A DNA stretch of 21,417 bases from Bacillota bacterium (GTDB taxonomy: Bacteria > Bacillota > Clostridia > Clostridiales > Clostridiaceae), in the NCBI GenBank assembly GCA_023451395.1, contig JAEXZL010000005.1, forward strand, positions 1 through 21,417, given 5' to 3'. Below the pieces are notes generated by a model. The model saw nothing but the letters and a program-made list of their open reading frames with translations, was not told the origin of the DNA and made no database searches. Of this stretch, positions 6,689 to 14,026 are shown one piece after another. Every line of letters starts with the position of its first letter. Within the stretch, counting starts at the first letter, position 1. The translations under genes and the position numbers were made by a program.

Positions 6689-8194
6689 GTGGCAAAGGAA
6701 GAAAATAATTTACTTAAGCTAGAGCAACAATATAACGAGCAGGAAACATTAAGAAGAGAAAAGCTTTCAGCACTTCAAGCAGAGGGAAAGGATCCCTTTG
6801 ACGTATATAAGGTTAATAGAACTCATACCTCTAAAGAAATCAAGGATAATTATGATACTTTAGAAGGAAGCATAGTTACAACAGCTGGAAGACTTATGTC
6901 AAAAAGAGTTCAAGGGAAGGCTGGATTTGCTGATATCCATGATAGAGATGGAAAAATGCAGCTTTTTGTGCAGATTAACAATATTGGAGAGGAAAAGCAT
7001 AAGGCATTTAAAACCCTTGATTTAGGTGATTGGGTAGCTGTTACCGGAGAAGTATTCAAAACGAAAACCGGTGAAATTTCAGTAAAGATTACTGATTACG
7101 AGCTTATTTGTAAGTCTTTAAAGCCTCTTCCAGAGAAATGGCATGGACTTAAGGATCCTGATTTAAGATATAGACAAAGAGAAGTAGATATAATAACTAA
7201 TCCTGAGGTAAAGGAAACCTTTCTTAAAAGAAGCAGAATTATTAGCTCTATAAGGGAGTTCTTGGATAATAAAGGTTATATAGAGGTGGAAACTCCTATA
7301 TTATCACCAATAGCTGGTGGTGCTGCTGCAAGACCTTTCATTACTCATCATAATTCTTTAAATATTGATATGTATCTTAGAATAGCAACAGAGCTTTATC
7401 TAAAGAGAATGATAGTTGCAGGTTTTGAGAAGGTTTATGACATGGGTAAGAACTTCAGAAATGAAGGTATTGACATAAGACATAATCCAGAGTTTACAAT
7501 GATTGAGCTTTATGAAGCTTATGCGGATTATAATGATATGATGGAAATAACAGAAAACCTTGTAGCTTATGCCTGCCAAAAGGTAAATGGAAGCACAACA
7601 GTGAACTATCAAGGTACTGAAATAAACTTTGCACCACCATGGAGAAGAATAACTATGGTAGATGCAGTAAAGGAATATGCACAAATTGACTTTGATGCTA
7701 TAAAGACGGATGAAGAAGCTCAAGCTTTAGCAAAGGAAAAGCATCTTGAGTTTAAAAAGGATATAAAAAATGTAACAAAGGGAGAAGTATTAAATGCATT
7801 ATTTGAAGAATATGCAGAAGAAAATATGGTTCAGCCAACCTTTGTTTGTGATTATCCTGTAGAAATTTCCCCTCTTACAAAGAAGAAGAGAGGAAAGGAA
7901 GGCTTTACAGAAAGATTTGAAGGCTTTGTTTTTGGTAGAGAGATATGCAATGCATATTCAGAGCTTAATGATCCTATAGTTCAGAGAGAAAGATTTAATC
8001 AGCAGGCTAAGGAAAGAGAGCTAGGAGACGATGAAGCTTATATGATAGATGAGGAATTCATGAGTGCTCTTGAAACAGGAATGCCTCCTACTGGTGGCTT
8101 AGGAATTGGAATAGATAGAATCGTAATGTTTTTAACAGATTCTACTTCCATAAGAGATGTACTTCTATTCCCGACTATGAAGCCACAGGCCTAA
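6689..8194 (+). CDS. lysS: Lysyl-tRNA synthetase, class II
   Basis: Charges tRNA-Lys with lysine. The 501 residues contain an N-terminal OB-fold anticodon-binding domain (about 60-150) and a class II catalytic core: motif 2 begins FRNEGIDIRHNPEFTM, and motif 3 is GLGIGIDRIVMFLTDS near the C-terminus. The start codon is GTG at 6689, eight bases after AAGGAGG (6674-6680). The closer ATG at 6684 is out of frame and stops after about a dozen codons, so the GTG is the real start, giving MAKEENN. It ends with LLFPTMKPQA, the usual class II LysRS tail. A hairpin about 80 bases past the stop ends the operon. Confidence 0.97.
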   Translation: MAKEENNLLKLEQQYNEQETLRREKLSALQAEGKDPFDVYKVNRTHTSKEIKDNYDTLEGSIVTTAGRLMSKRVQGKAGFADIHDRDGKMQLFVQINNIGEEKHKAFKTLDLGDWVAVTGEVFKTKTGEISVKITDYELICKSLKPLPEKWHGLKDPDLRYRQREVDIITNPEVKETFLKRSRIISSIREFLDNKGYIEVETPILSPIAGGAAARPFITHHNSLNIDMYLRIATELYLKRMIVAGFEKVYDMGKNFRNEGIDIRHNPEFTMIELYEAYADYNDMMEITENLVAYACQKVNGSTTVNYQGTEINFAPPWRRITMVDAVKEYAQIDFDAIKTDEEAQALAKEKHLEFKKDIKNVTKGEVLNALFEEYAEENMVQPTFVCDYPVEISPLTKKKRGKEGFTERFEGFVFGREICNAYSELNDPIVQRERFNQQAKERELGDDEAYMIDEEFMSALETGMPPTGGLGIGIDRIVMFLTDSTSIRDVLLFPTMKPQA

Positions 8195-8273
8195 GAAGGA
8201 TGTTTTTAGTATAGCTAAGATAACATAGAAGTAAAGTTTACAGATATGTAAATCTATATATTATAGAGAATAT

Positions 8274-8320
8274 AAAAATACCCTAGGGTTAAGAAATACA
8301 CCCTCAGGGTATTTTTATTT
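8274..8320. terminator. Bidirectional terminator between lysS and the DUF1294 gene
   Basis: An 11-bp outer stem (8274-8284 with 8306-8316, core ATACCCT / AGGGTAT) encloses an inner AGGGT / ACCCT stem (8285-8289, 8300-8304). T-rich sequence follows on the plus strand and A-rich sequence precedes it, so it can serve both convergent genes. Confidence 0.88.
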
Positions 8321-8331
8321 ATGAAAAAAGT

Positions 8332-8613
8332 TTAAAAGATTTTTTTAAAAAGTAAAAAAGCAAGGAAAAGTTCAAGTACTAATATAAAAGGAATGCCGTA
8401 TTTAAAATACCAATGGGCTGTTTTGTGTCTAAAGGTCTTCATTCCCCAAAGTATTCCCGGTGCACCTAATAGTATGGCCACAAGAAAGAATCTCCTCTCA
8501 GGTATTCTCCATTTCTTTTTAATAGAAAACTCTTTGTCCTTATACATAATATAAAAGCCATAAAGATTAATTATTAGTATGTAGATTATAATAAAATGAT
8601 ATGCTTTCATCAT
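8332..8613 (-). CDS. DUF1294 family small membrane protein
   Basis: A protein of about 93 residues with hydrophobic stretches at roughly 5-23, 42-58 and 75-90. The segment RIPERRFFLVAILLGAPG followed by GMKTFRHKT matches the DUF1294 signature (R-P-E, then a G-x-P-G, then G-M-x-x-F-R-H-K-T). The function of this family is not known. Two consecutive ATGs start it (8613 and 8610); the GAGG of the ribosome binding site is three bases from the first and six from the second, so translation may begin at 8610. A minus-strand promoter lies directly upstream. It is divergent from the ABC transporter pair and convergent with lysS. Confidence 0.88.
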   Translation of the reverse strand: MMKAYHFIIIYILIINLYGFYIMYKDKEFSIKKKWRIPERRFFLVAILLGAPGILWGMKTFRHKTAHWYFKYGIPFILVLELFLAFLLFKKIF

Positions 8614-8638
8614 TCACCTCGTAATATAGTATAAATCC

Positions 8639-8667
8639 ATAATACCTTAGAGGTGATATCGTGACAA
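8639..8667 (-). promoter_or_regulatory. Promoter of the DUF1294 gene
   Basis: On the minus strand TTGTCA (8667-8662) and TATTAT (8644-8639) are separated by 17 bases. The expected start near 8632 leaves about 19 bases of leader, just enough for the ribosome binding site. Confidence 0.65.
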
Positions 8668-8748
8668 TAGAAAGTATTATTTAAGAAAATAAATAGAGTA
8701 TTATTAAGAAAAGTATAAGATTTACTTTAGTATTTAGTAAGTGTTATC

Positions 8749-8757
8749 TGTTAAAAT
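8749..8757 (+). promoter_or_regulatory. Possible extended -10 promoter of the ABC operon
   Basis: TGT then TAAAAT (8752-8757) resembles an extended -10 element, the same form as that before coaX. No good -35 is seen. A start near 8764 would put the in-frame GTG at 8741 outside the transcript and fit translation from TTG 8795. Confidence 0.4.
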
Positions 8758-8794
8758 AAGGGTATGTGAGAATTTGATAAGAGGAGGAGATCAG

Positions 8795-9703
8795 TTGAAG
8801 GTATTAGAAGTTAAGGATGTTTATAAGTCCTTAGGTCGCAGAGAGATAATAAAGGGAATTAGTTTTGATGTAGAAGAGGGAGAAATATTTGGTTTTTTAG
8901 GTCCCAACGGAGCAGGTAAGACTACTACTATAAGGATGATGGTAGGGCTAATTGCTGCAGATAAGGGAAGCATAAAGATAATGGGAAAGGAAATATCTAA
9001 GGATAGAGAGAAGGCATTAGAAGCTGTGGGAGCAGTAGTAGAAAATCCTGAGCTTTATACCTATCTATCCGGCAGGGAGAATCTTCTTCAGATAGCAAGG
9101 ATAAGAAGAATTAAAAATAGTGAGGTAGAAGAGGTTGTAAGGCTTGTAGGGATGGAATCAAGAATAAATGATAAGGTTAAAAAATACTCACTAGGTATGA
9201 AGCAAAGGCTTGGACTAGCAGCAGCTCTTCTTTCTAAGCCAAAGCTTCTTATTTTGGACGAGCCTACCAATGGACTAGACCCTTCTGGAATATTAGATTT
9301 TAGAAACATCGTTAAGAGAGCAGCAAAAGAAAGAGGTACAGCAGTATTTGTGTCCTCCCACATCTTAGGTGAGGTTCAGGAACTTTGTGATAAGGTTGCT
9401 TTTATCAGCCAGGGAGTTATACAGGGGGTAGAAAGCATTGTAGAGGGCCTAGGAACTGAAACGGATACCCTTTCTCTTATGACTCCGGATATAACTAAAG
9501 CAATAGAGGTATTAACAGCTCTTGATTACATCAAAAGTACAAAGGTGGAAGATCAGGAGATTATAGTAGTTGCAATGAAGGATTCTGTGCCGGAAATAGT
9601 TAAAGCCTTAGTAAAGGAAGAAGTAGCAATTATAGAGATTTATAAAAAGCATAGAGGTGTTGAGCAGAGATATATGGAGCTTGTGGAAGGGGGCATAAGA
9701 TAA
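8795..9703 (+). CDS. ABC-2 exporter ATP-binding protein (BcrA-like)
   Basis: The nucleotide-binding subunit of an ABC exporter, acting on the cytoplasmic face with the permease encoded next. From the TTG at 8795 it has 302 residues: Walker A GPNGAGKT at 36-43, signature YSLGMKQRLG at 131-140, Walker B LLILDEP at 151-157, and the H-loop histidine 189 in SSHIL. The Q-loop position carries E83 in VVENPELY, a feature of bacitracin-type (BcrA) ATPases. TTG is chosen because GAGGAGG at 8781-8787 lies seven bases before it; an in-frame GTG at 8741 has no ribosome binding site. The C-terminal 90 residues are the variable regulatory region. The stop overlaps the permease start in TAATG. The substrate is unknown; peptide antibiotic export or resistance is a family-based guess. 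Confidence 0.93.
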   Translation: MKVLEVKDVYKSLGRREIIKGISFDVEEGEIFGFLGPNGAGKTTTIRMMVGLIAADKGSIKIMGKEISKDREKALEAVGAVVENPELYTYLSGRENLLQIARIRRIKNSEVEEVVRLVGMESRINDKVKKYSLGMKQRLGLAAALLSKPKLLILDEPTNGLDPSGILDFRNIVKRAAKERGTAVFVSSHILGEVQELCDKVAFISQGVIQGVESIVEGLGTETDTLSLMTPDITKAIEVLTALDYIKSTKVEDQEIIVVAMKDSVPEIVKALVKEEVAIIEIYKKHRGVEQRYMELVEGGIR

Positions 9704-10956
9704 TGGTTGCACTTATAATTAACGAATTTAAAAAGCTTTTCAGCAGAAAGAAAACTTATGTTATATTCTTTGCCTTTGCAGCACTTATGGGGCTTATGAT
9801 GTATGCCAGCTATCAGGATGAAAAATTTAATGAAAAAATGAACAGTCCTGAATATCAGATAGAAAACATGAAAAATAGCTTAGTTTATTATGAGGATAGA
9901 CTTAAAGAGATAGAGGTGGAGCTTAGCAAAGATAATTCTTCCATAGATAAAAAAGGCTTAGAGTATGAAAAGAATGATCTTCAAGAAGCCATGGAGACCT
10001 CTAAAAATGTCATAAAGGAATTAGAAGATGCTATTGCTTCAGGGAAGGAAATTGATTGGAGAGCTGATGCAAAAAAACAGATAGAATTTTATAAGGAAAT
10101 GTTAGCTGAGGGTAGTCAATTACCCCAAGAAGGTAGGGGCTATTATGAAAAGGAACTTTCTAAGCTTGAATATCATTTAGAAAAGGATATAAAGCCTATG
10201 AAGGGGTATGAATTTGAAAGCTATAATTTTCTTGTTAATTCTTTAAGCAATTTTGTTTATCTTTTAATACCTTTATTTGTGGTGGTTTTGGTAGCAGATA
10301 TGGTGTCAGGTGAATGTACACCACCAACTCTTAAGGTATTGCTTAGCCAACCAGTAAAAAGAGGAAAACTTCTTTTAGCAAAATTTATTACCGGTCTTTT
10401 ATCAGCTTTATTTATAATACTCTTTGTTCAGCTACTATCCTTCATAATAACAGGACTTATAGGGGGCTTTGGGGATGCTTCTTACCCAATGACCATGGGA
10501 AGGGAATATTTTTTTGATAAACTAAAGCTAGATGAGATGGGACAACCTATGCTAAGAGAGATAGCAGGCAGCACAAAAAATGTTACTATGGGAGCTTATG
10601 TCTTATGGATGCTTGCATTGGAAGTTCTATTTATCATGGCAGCCTATTCTTTTGGTTTCTTGACCTCTGTTCTCTTTAAGAGCTCTATGATATCAATGGT
10701 TGTAGCTGCTGTAGGAACCTTTGGCATGACTATTTTCGCCTTGTTAGGCTCGGCCTTTGCAACTATATCAAAGTTTATGACCTACATGTTCTTTACTTAT
10801 GGTAACATTCCAAATCTTTTGGATGGAAGATATGCAGAAATGTATAGAAATCCTCTGATGAATATAAATACAGCAGTTGTTGTAATGGTTGTGTGGATAG
10901 TAATTTGTTATGGTATATCTCATATACTATTTGTTAAAAAGGATATACTTATTTAA
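9703..10956 (+). CDS. ABC-2 type transporter permease
   Basis: Membrane partner of the preceding ATPase. The 417 residues show one N-terminal membrane helix (about 18-36), a large charged, coiled-coil-like external region of about 130 residues (38-165), then five hydrophobic stretches at about 178-200, 224-250, 297-320, 329-352 and 392-411. This is the ABC-2 layout with an extended first extracytoplasmic loop, and it retains the conserved SGE-T-LLSQPVKR-K segment after helix 2. Its ATG overlaps the ATPase stop by one base, so the pair is translationally coupled. The large loop may determine the substrate, which cannot be read from the sequence. Confidence 0.9.
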   Translation: MVALIINEFKKLFSRKKTYVIFFAFAALMGLMMYASYQDEKFNEKMNSPEYQIENMKNSLVYYEDRLKEIEVELSKDNSSIDKKGLEYEKNDLQEAMETSKNVIKELEDAIASGKEIDWRADAKKQIEFYKEMLAEGSQLPQEGRGYYEKELSKLEYHLEKDIKPMKGYEFESYNFLVNSLSNFVYLLIPLFVVVLVADMVSGECTPPTLKVLLSQPVKRGKLLLAKFITGLLSALFIILFVQLLSFIITGLIGGFGDASYPMTMGREYFFDKLKLDEMGQPMLREIAGSTKNVTMGAYVLWMLALEVLFIMAAYSFGFLTSVLFKSSMISMVVAAVGTFGMTIFALLGSAFATISKFMTYMFFTYGNIPNLLDGRYAEMYRNPLMNINTAVVVMVVWIVICYGISHILFVKKDILI

Positions 10957-10972
10957 ATTATCTGTTGCTTTT

Positions 10973-11002
10973 AAGAGGAACCTAATAAGGTTTCTCTTTT
11001 TT
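10973..11002 (+). terminator. Rho-independent terminator of the ABC operon
   Basis: An 11-bp stem (10973-10983 AAGAGGAACCT with 10988-10998, one G-T pair), AATA loop and a run of T to 11002. Confidence 0.92.
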
Positions 11003-11107
11003 ATAGAAAATTTTCGGGAAAATAATGAATATTTAAAATATATTATGTAGCAAAAAGTATTTATATAGTATACTATTAATTAGTATTATGATTTTTGGAG
11101 GATAAAG

Positions 11108-13102
11108 ATGAGTGAAAATCACGGGGTGAAAGAGGAAAAAATTATAAGTAACCAAAAATATCTTAAGCTTCTTGCAGAGCGTTATCCCACTATCAGTGAT
11201 GCTAGTACGGAAATAATAAATTTGCAAGCTATACTAAACTTGCCTAAAGGAACAGAGCATTATTTAACAGATATCCATGGAGAATATGAAGCCTTTGTGC
11301 ATGTATTAAAAAATGCCTCAGGAGTTATTAAAAGAAAAATAGAGGAAAGATTCAGCAATATATTAAGCGCGGAAGAAATCAAGGCCTTAGCTACTCTTAT
11401 ATATTATCCAGAGCAAAAGCTGGAGATAATTGAGAAAGAAGAAGTAAACATACAGGACTGGTACAAGATAACATTGTACAGGCTAATAGAGATATGCAGG
11501 GTTTGTTCTACAAAATATACAAGATCTAAGGTAAGGAAGGCACTTCCAAAGGATTTTAGTTATATTATAGAAGAACTTTTACATGAGAGCAGGAGCGTTT
11601 ATAATAAACAAAATTACTATGATGAGATAATTAATTGTATAATATCCATTGATAGGGCAAGGGAATTTATTATTTCTCTTTCAAATTTAATTCAAAGATT
11701 TGTAGTAGACAGGCTCCATATTATTGGAGATATCTTTGATAGAGGCCCTGGAGCACATATAATTTTAGACAGGCTTATGAACCACCACTCTTTAGATATA
11801 CAATGGGGTAATCATGATATACTTTGGATGGGGGCTGCCTCCGGCTCTAAGGTGTGTATTGCTAATACTATAAGAATATCAGCAAGGTATGGTAATTTAG
11901 AAACAATAGAAGATGGTTATGGAATAAATCTTCTTCCTTTAGCAACCTTTGCTATGGAGGCATATAAGAATGATCCATGTCTTTGCTTTACGCCTATCCC
12001 TGATGAGGAAGACTGCTACAGTCATAAGGAGGAAGAGCTTATTGCAAAGATGCATAAGGCCATTGCAATTATTCAATTCAAGCTTGAAGGAGAGGTAATT
12101 AAAAGACGACCTGAGTTTGAAATGGAGCATAGGCTGGTTCTTAATAATATAGATTATGAAAAGGGGAGTATAACCATAGGCGGGAAGGAATATTTATTAA
12201 AAGATAATAACTTCCCAACCATTGATCCTAAGAATCCTTATAACCTAACTCAAGAGGAATATGAGGTTATTGAAAAACTTCAATCCTCCTTTATAAACAG
12301 TGAGAAGCTTAAAAGCCACTGCGATTTTCTCTTTTCAAGAGGTAGTATGTATCTAGCCTTTAATTCAAATCTTTTATTTCATGCCTGCATTCCTATTGAA
12401 GGGGATGGAAGTTTTTCCTCCTTTAAAGTTTACAATAAGGATTTAAAGGGAAGAATGTTATTAGATGAATTAGAAAGAGCTGCAAGAGAAGGATATTATA
12501 CTAATAGCAAGGATAAAAAACGTTATGGTCAGGATATATTTTGGTATTTATGGACAGGAAAGCATTCACCTCTCTTTGGCAAGGAGAAGATGACAACCTT
12601 TGAAAGATACTTTATTGAAGATAAGTCAACTCATAAAGAAGTTAAAAACCCATATTATAAATATAGAGATAATGAAGAATTCTGCATTAAAATATTAGAG
12701 GAATTTGGATTAAATAATTCTGATGCCCATATAATTAACGGCCATATGCCTGTGGAGAAGAAGAAGGGTGAGAGTCCTATAAAAGCTAACGGAAGGCTTT
12801 TGGTCATTGATGGAGGATTCTCAAAGCCTTATCAAAAAAAGACTGGTCTTGCTGGTTATACTTTAATATTTAATTCCTTCGGTCTTCAACTTGTTTCCCA
12901 CCAACCTTTTAAATCAACAGAGGCAGCTATTAAGGAGGAAACAGATATACGATCAACTCTTATAGTTTTGGAAAAGAATGTAGAAAGAAAAACTGTGGGT
13001 GACACTGATGTAGGGGAAGAGTTGAAAAATCAGATTAAAGAGCTTAAGATTCTACTTTCAGCCTATCGCTCAGGAATCATTAAAGAAAAGTACGGTAGAT
13101 AA
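11108..13102 (+). CDS. fbp: Fructose-1,6-bisphosphatase, class III (Firmicutes type)
   Basis: Hydrolyses fructose 1,6-bisphosphate to fructose 6-phosphate, the committed gluconeogenic step; cytosolic and Mn-dependent in characterised homologues. The 664-residue length is normal for this class, which is unrelated to the E. coli enzyme and uses a metallophosphatase fold. Its metal motifs are DIHGEYEAF (55-63), GDIFDRGPG (207-215), WGNHD (233-237) and NGHMPV (about 544-549), split by a large insertion typical of the family. A GGAGG site precedes the ATG. An AT-rich palindrome ATAGTATACTAT (11065-11076), containing a TATACT -10-like hexamer, lies just upstream, but no clear -35 accompanies it. 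No terminator is visible after it, so the next gene may be partly co-transcribed. Confidence 0.97.
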   Translation: MSENHGVKEEKIISNQKYLKLLAERYPTISDASTEIINLQAILNLPKGTEHYLTDIHGEYEAFVHVLKNASGVIKRKIEERFSNILSAEEIKALATLIYYPEQKLEIIEKEEVNIQDWYKITLYRLIEICRVCSTKYTRSKVRKALPKDFSYIIEELLHESRSVYNKQNYYDEIINCIISIDRAREFIISLSNLIQRFVVDRLHIIGDIFDRGPGAHIILDRLMNHHSLDIQWGNHDILWMGAASGSKVCIANTIRISARYGNLETIEDGYGINLLPLATFAMEAYKNDPCLCFTPIPDEEDCYSHKEEELIAKMHKAIAIIQFKLEGEVIKRRPEFEMEHRLVLNNIDYEKGSITIGGKEYLLKDNNFPTIDPKNPYNLTQEEYEVIEKLQSSFINSEKLKSHCDFLFSRGSMYLAFNSNLLFHACIPIEGDGSFSSFKVYNKDLKGRMLLDELERAAREGYYTNSKDKKRYGQDIFWYLWTGKHSPLFGKEKMTTFERYFIEDKSTHKEVKNPYYKYRDNEEFCIKILEEFGLNNSDAHIINGHMPVEKKKGESPIKANGRLLVIDGGFSKPYQKKTGLAGYTLIFNSFGLQLVSHQPFKSTEAAIKEETDIRSTLIVLEKNVERKTVGDTDVGEELKNQIKELKILLSAYRSGIIKEKYGR

Positions 13103-13119
13103 AATATAGTAGTTACCTA

Positions 13120-13149
13120 TTGAAATCCTAAAGTCTTTTAAATTACAAT
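13120..13149 (+). promoter_or_regulatory. Possible promoter of the dCMP deaminase gene
   Basis: TTGAAA (13120-13125) and TACAAT (13144-13149) are 18 bases apart. A TATAAT at 13155-13160 is an alternative -10 but lacks a -35. Confidence 0.4.
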
Positions 13150-13193
13150 AATATTATAATGGCTGTAAGGTAGCAGCTAAAGGAGGGGTAGTA

Positions 13194-13691
13194 ATGATTA
13201 GACGAGATGATTATATATCCTGGGATGAATATTTTATGGGCATAGCTCTTTTATCTGCAAAAAGGAGCAAGGATCCTAGAACGCAGGTTGGTGCCTGTAT
13301 CGTAAGCCCTAGAAATAAAATTGTTGGCGTGGGCTATAATGGTCTTCCTTTGGGCTGCTCTGACGAAGAATTTCCTTGGGAATGCGAAGGTGATTTTTTA
13401 AATACAAAATATCCTTTTGTATGTCATGCTGAGCTTAATGCCATACTTAATAATATAGGTATTGATTTGGAAGGCTGCAGGATTTACACAGGGCTTTTTC
13501 CCTGTAACGAATGTGCTAAGGCTATTATTCAATCAGGAATAAAAGAAGTGGTTTATATCTCAGATAAATATTCTGAAACGGATAATGTAAAAGCATCAAA
13601 GCTCATGTTAGAAACAGCAGGTGTAAGTCTCAGAAGATTAAAACCTAGCATTGAAGATGTAACCATATCCTATAAAGAAAATGATGTTTAA
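13194..13691 (+). CDS. Deoxycytidylate (dCMP) deaminase family protein
   Basis: Zinc-dependent deaminase that probably converts dCMP to dUMP for thymidylate synthesis. The 165 residues carry the full zinc signature: H78-A-E80, with E80 as proton shuttle, and PCNEC with C104 and C107. The N-terminal WDEYFMGIALLSAKRSKDP and TQVGACIV are characteristic of the dCMP deaminase/ComEB group rather than of cytidine or tRNA adenosine deaminases. An AAAGGAGG site precedes the ATG. In Bacillus the homologue is comEB, but no competence genes are adjacent here, so I leave the symbol blank. Followed by a hairpin with a weak T tract. Confidence 0.92.
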   Translation: MIRRDDYISWDEYFMGIALLSAKRSKDPRTQVGACIVSPRNKIVGVGYNGLPLGCSDEEFPWECEGDFLNTKYPFVCHAELNAILNNIGIDLEGCRIYTGLFPCNECAKAIIQSGIKEVVYISDKYSETDNVKASKLMLETAGVSLRRLKPSIEDVTISYKENDV

Positions 13692-13717
13692 GATATAATT
13701 CAATATTACAGTAATTT

Positions 13718-13753
13718 AAGGCATCAAAGAAAAGTCATTCTTTTTGATGCCTT
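13718..13753 (+). terminator. Hairpin after the dCMP deaminase gene (weak terminator)
   Basis: An 11-bp stem AAGGCATCAAA (13718-13728) / TTTGATGCCTT (13743-13753). The tail is CAATTATT rather than a T run, so termination may be inefficient. It separates the deaminase from the glyS promoter. Confidence 0.55.
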
Positions 13754-13777
13754 CAATTATTAAATAATTAAATAATC

Positions 13778-13805
13778 TTGACAGAGTTATAATATTTGAT
13801 AGAAT
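13778..13805 (+). promoter_or_regulatory. Promoter of the glyS T-box operon
   Basis: TTGACA (13778-13783), 16-base spacer, TAGAAT (13800-13805) with TG at 13797-13798 forming an extended -10. The start is expected near 13812, just before T-box stem I. Confidence 0.8.
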
Positions 13806-13811
13806 TATTAT

Positions 13812-14000
13812 TATAAATTAATAGGTATGATGATAGAGAAGAGTAAGACAAATACCTTTTTAGAGAGATGATGGAAGGTGCAAATCATTAAAGGGTTTTT
13901 CTGAAGGGAGCTCTTGAATACATTTATTATTAAAGCTGAGCTTTTGCTAAGAAGGGTGGAACCGCGGATTTTTTCGTCCCTTTGTAGTAGGGCTTTTTTA
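13812..14000 (+). ncRNA. Glycyl T-box riboswitch leader of glyS
   Basis: The T-box core AGGGTGGAACCGCG at 13953-13966 is diagnostic. Stem I is foldable by eye: base AAGAG (13839-13843) with CTCTT (13911-13915), loop-E type bulge AGTA (13842-13845) opposite GAA (13903-13905), mid-stem 13854-13860 with 13890-13896, and distal hairpin ATGAT / ATCAT (13868-13872, 13884-13888) with the conserved GGTGCAA. The specifier position directly after GAA reads GGG (13906-13908), or GGA if shifted by one; both are glycine codons. Stem III is AAAGC-TGA-GCTTT near 13932. The bulge TGGA expects a tRNA discriminator U, as in tRNA-Gly. Uncharged tRNA-Gly should favour antitermination. The terminator hairpin CCCT / AGGG (13978-13981, 13989-13992) before TTTTTT is short. 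Confidence 0.96.
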
Positions 14001-14026
14001 TTTTATTAAATTAAGGAGGAGTTAAA

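Noticed and set aside
6684..6722. ATG just before the lysS GTG
   Set aside because: It is out of frame and meets a stop after about twelve codons, while GTG 6689 opens the full LysRS frame.
8741..8794. In-frame GTG start for the ABC ATPase
   Set aside because: No ribosome binding site precedes it, the added residues do not resemble the family, and a probable -10 box lies downstream of it. TTG 8795 has GAGGAGG.
11033..11227. Minus-strand open frame over the fbp start
   Set aside because: It overlaps the fbp ribosome binding site and 5' end, has low-complexity composition and no good ribosome binding site.
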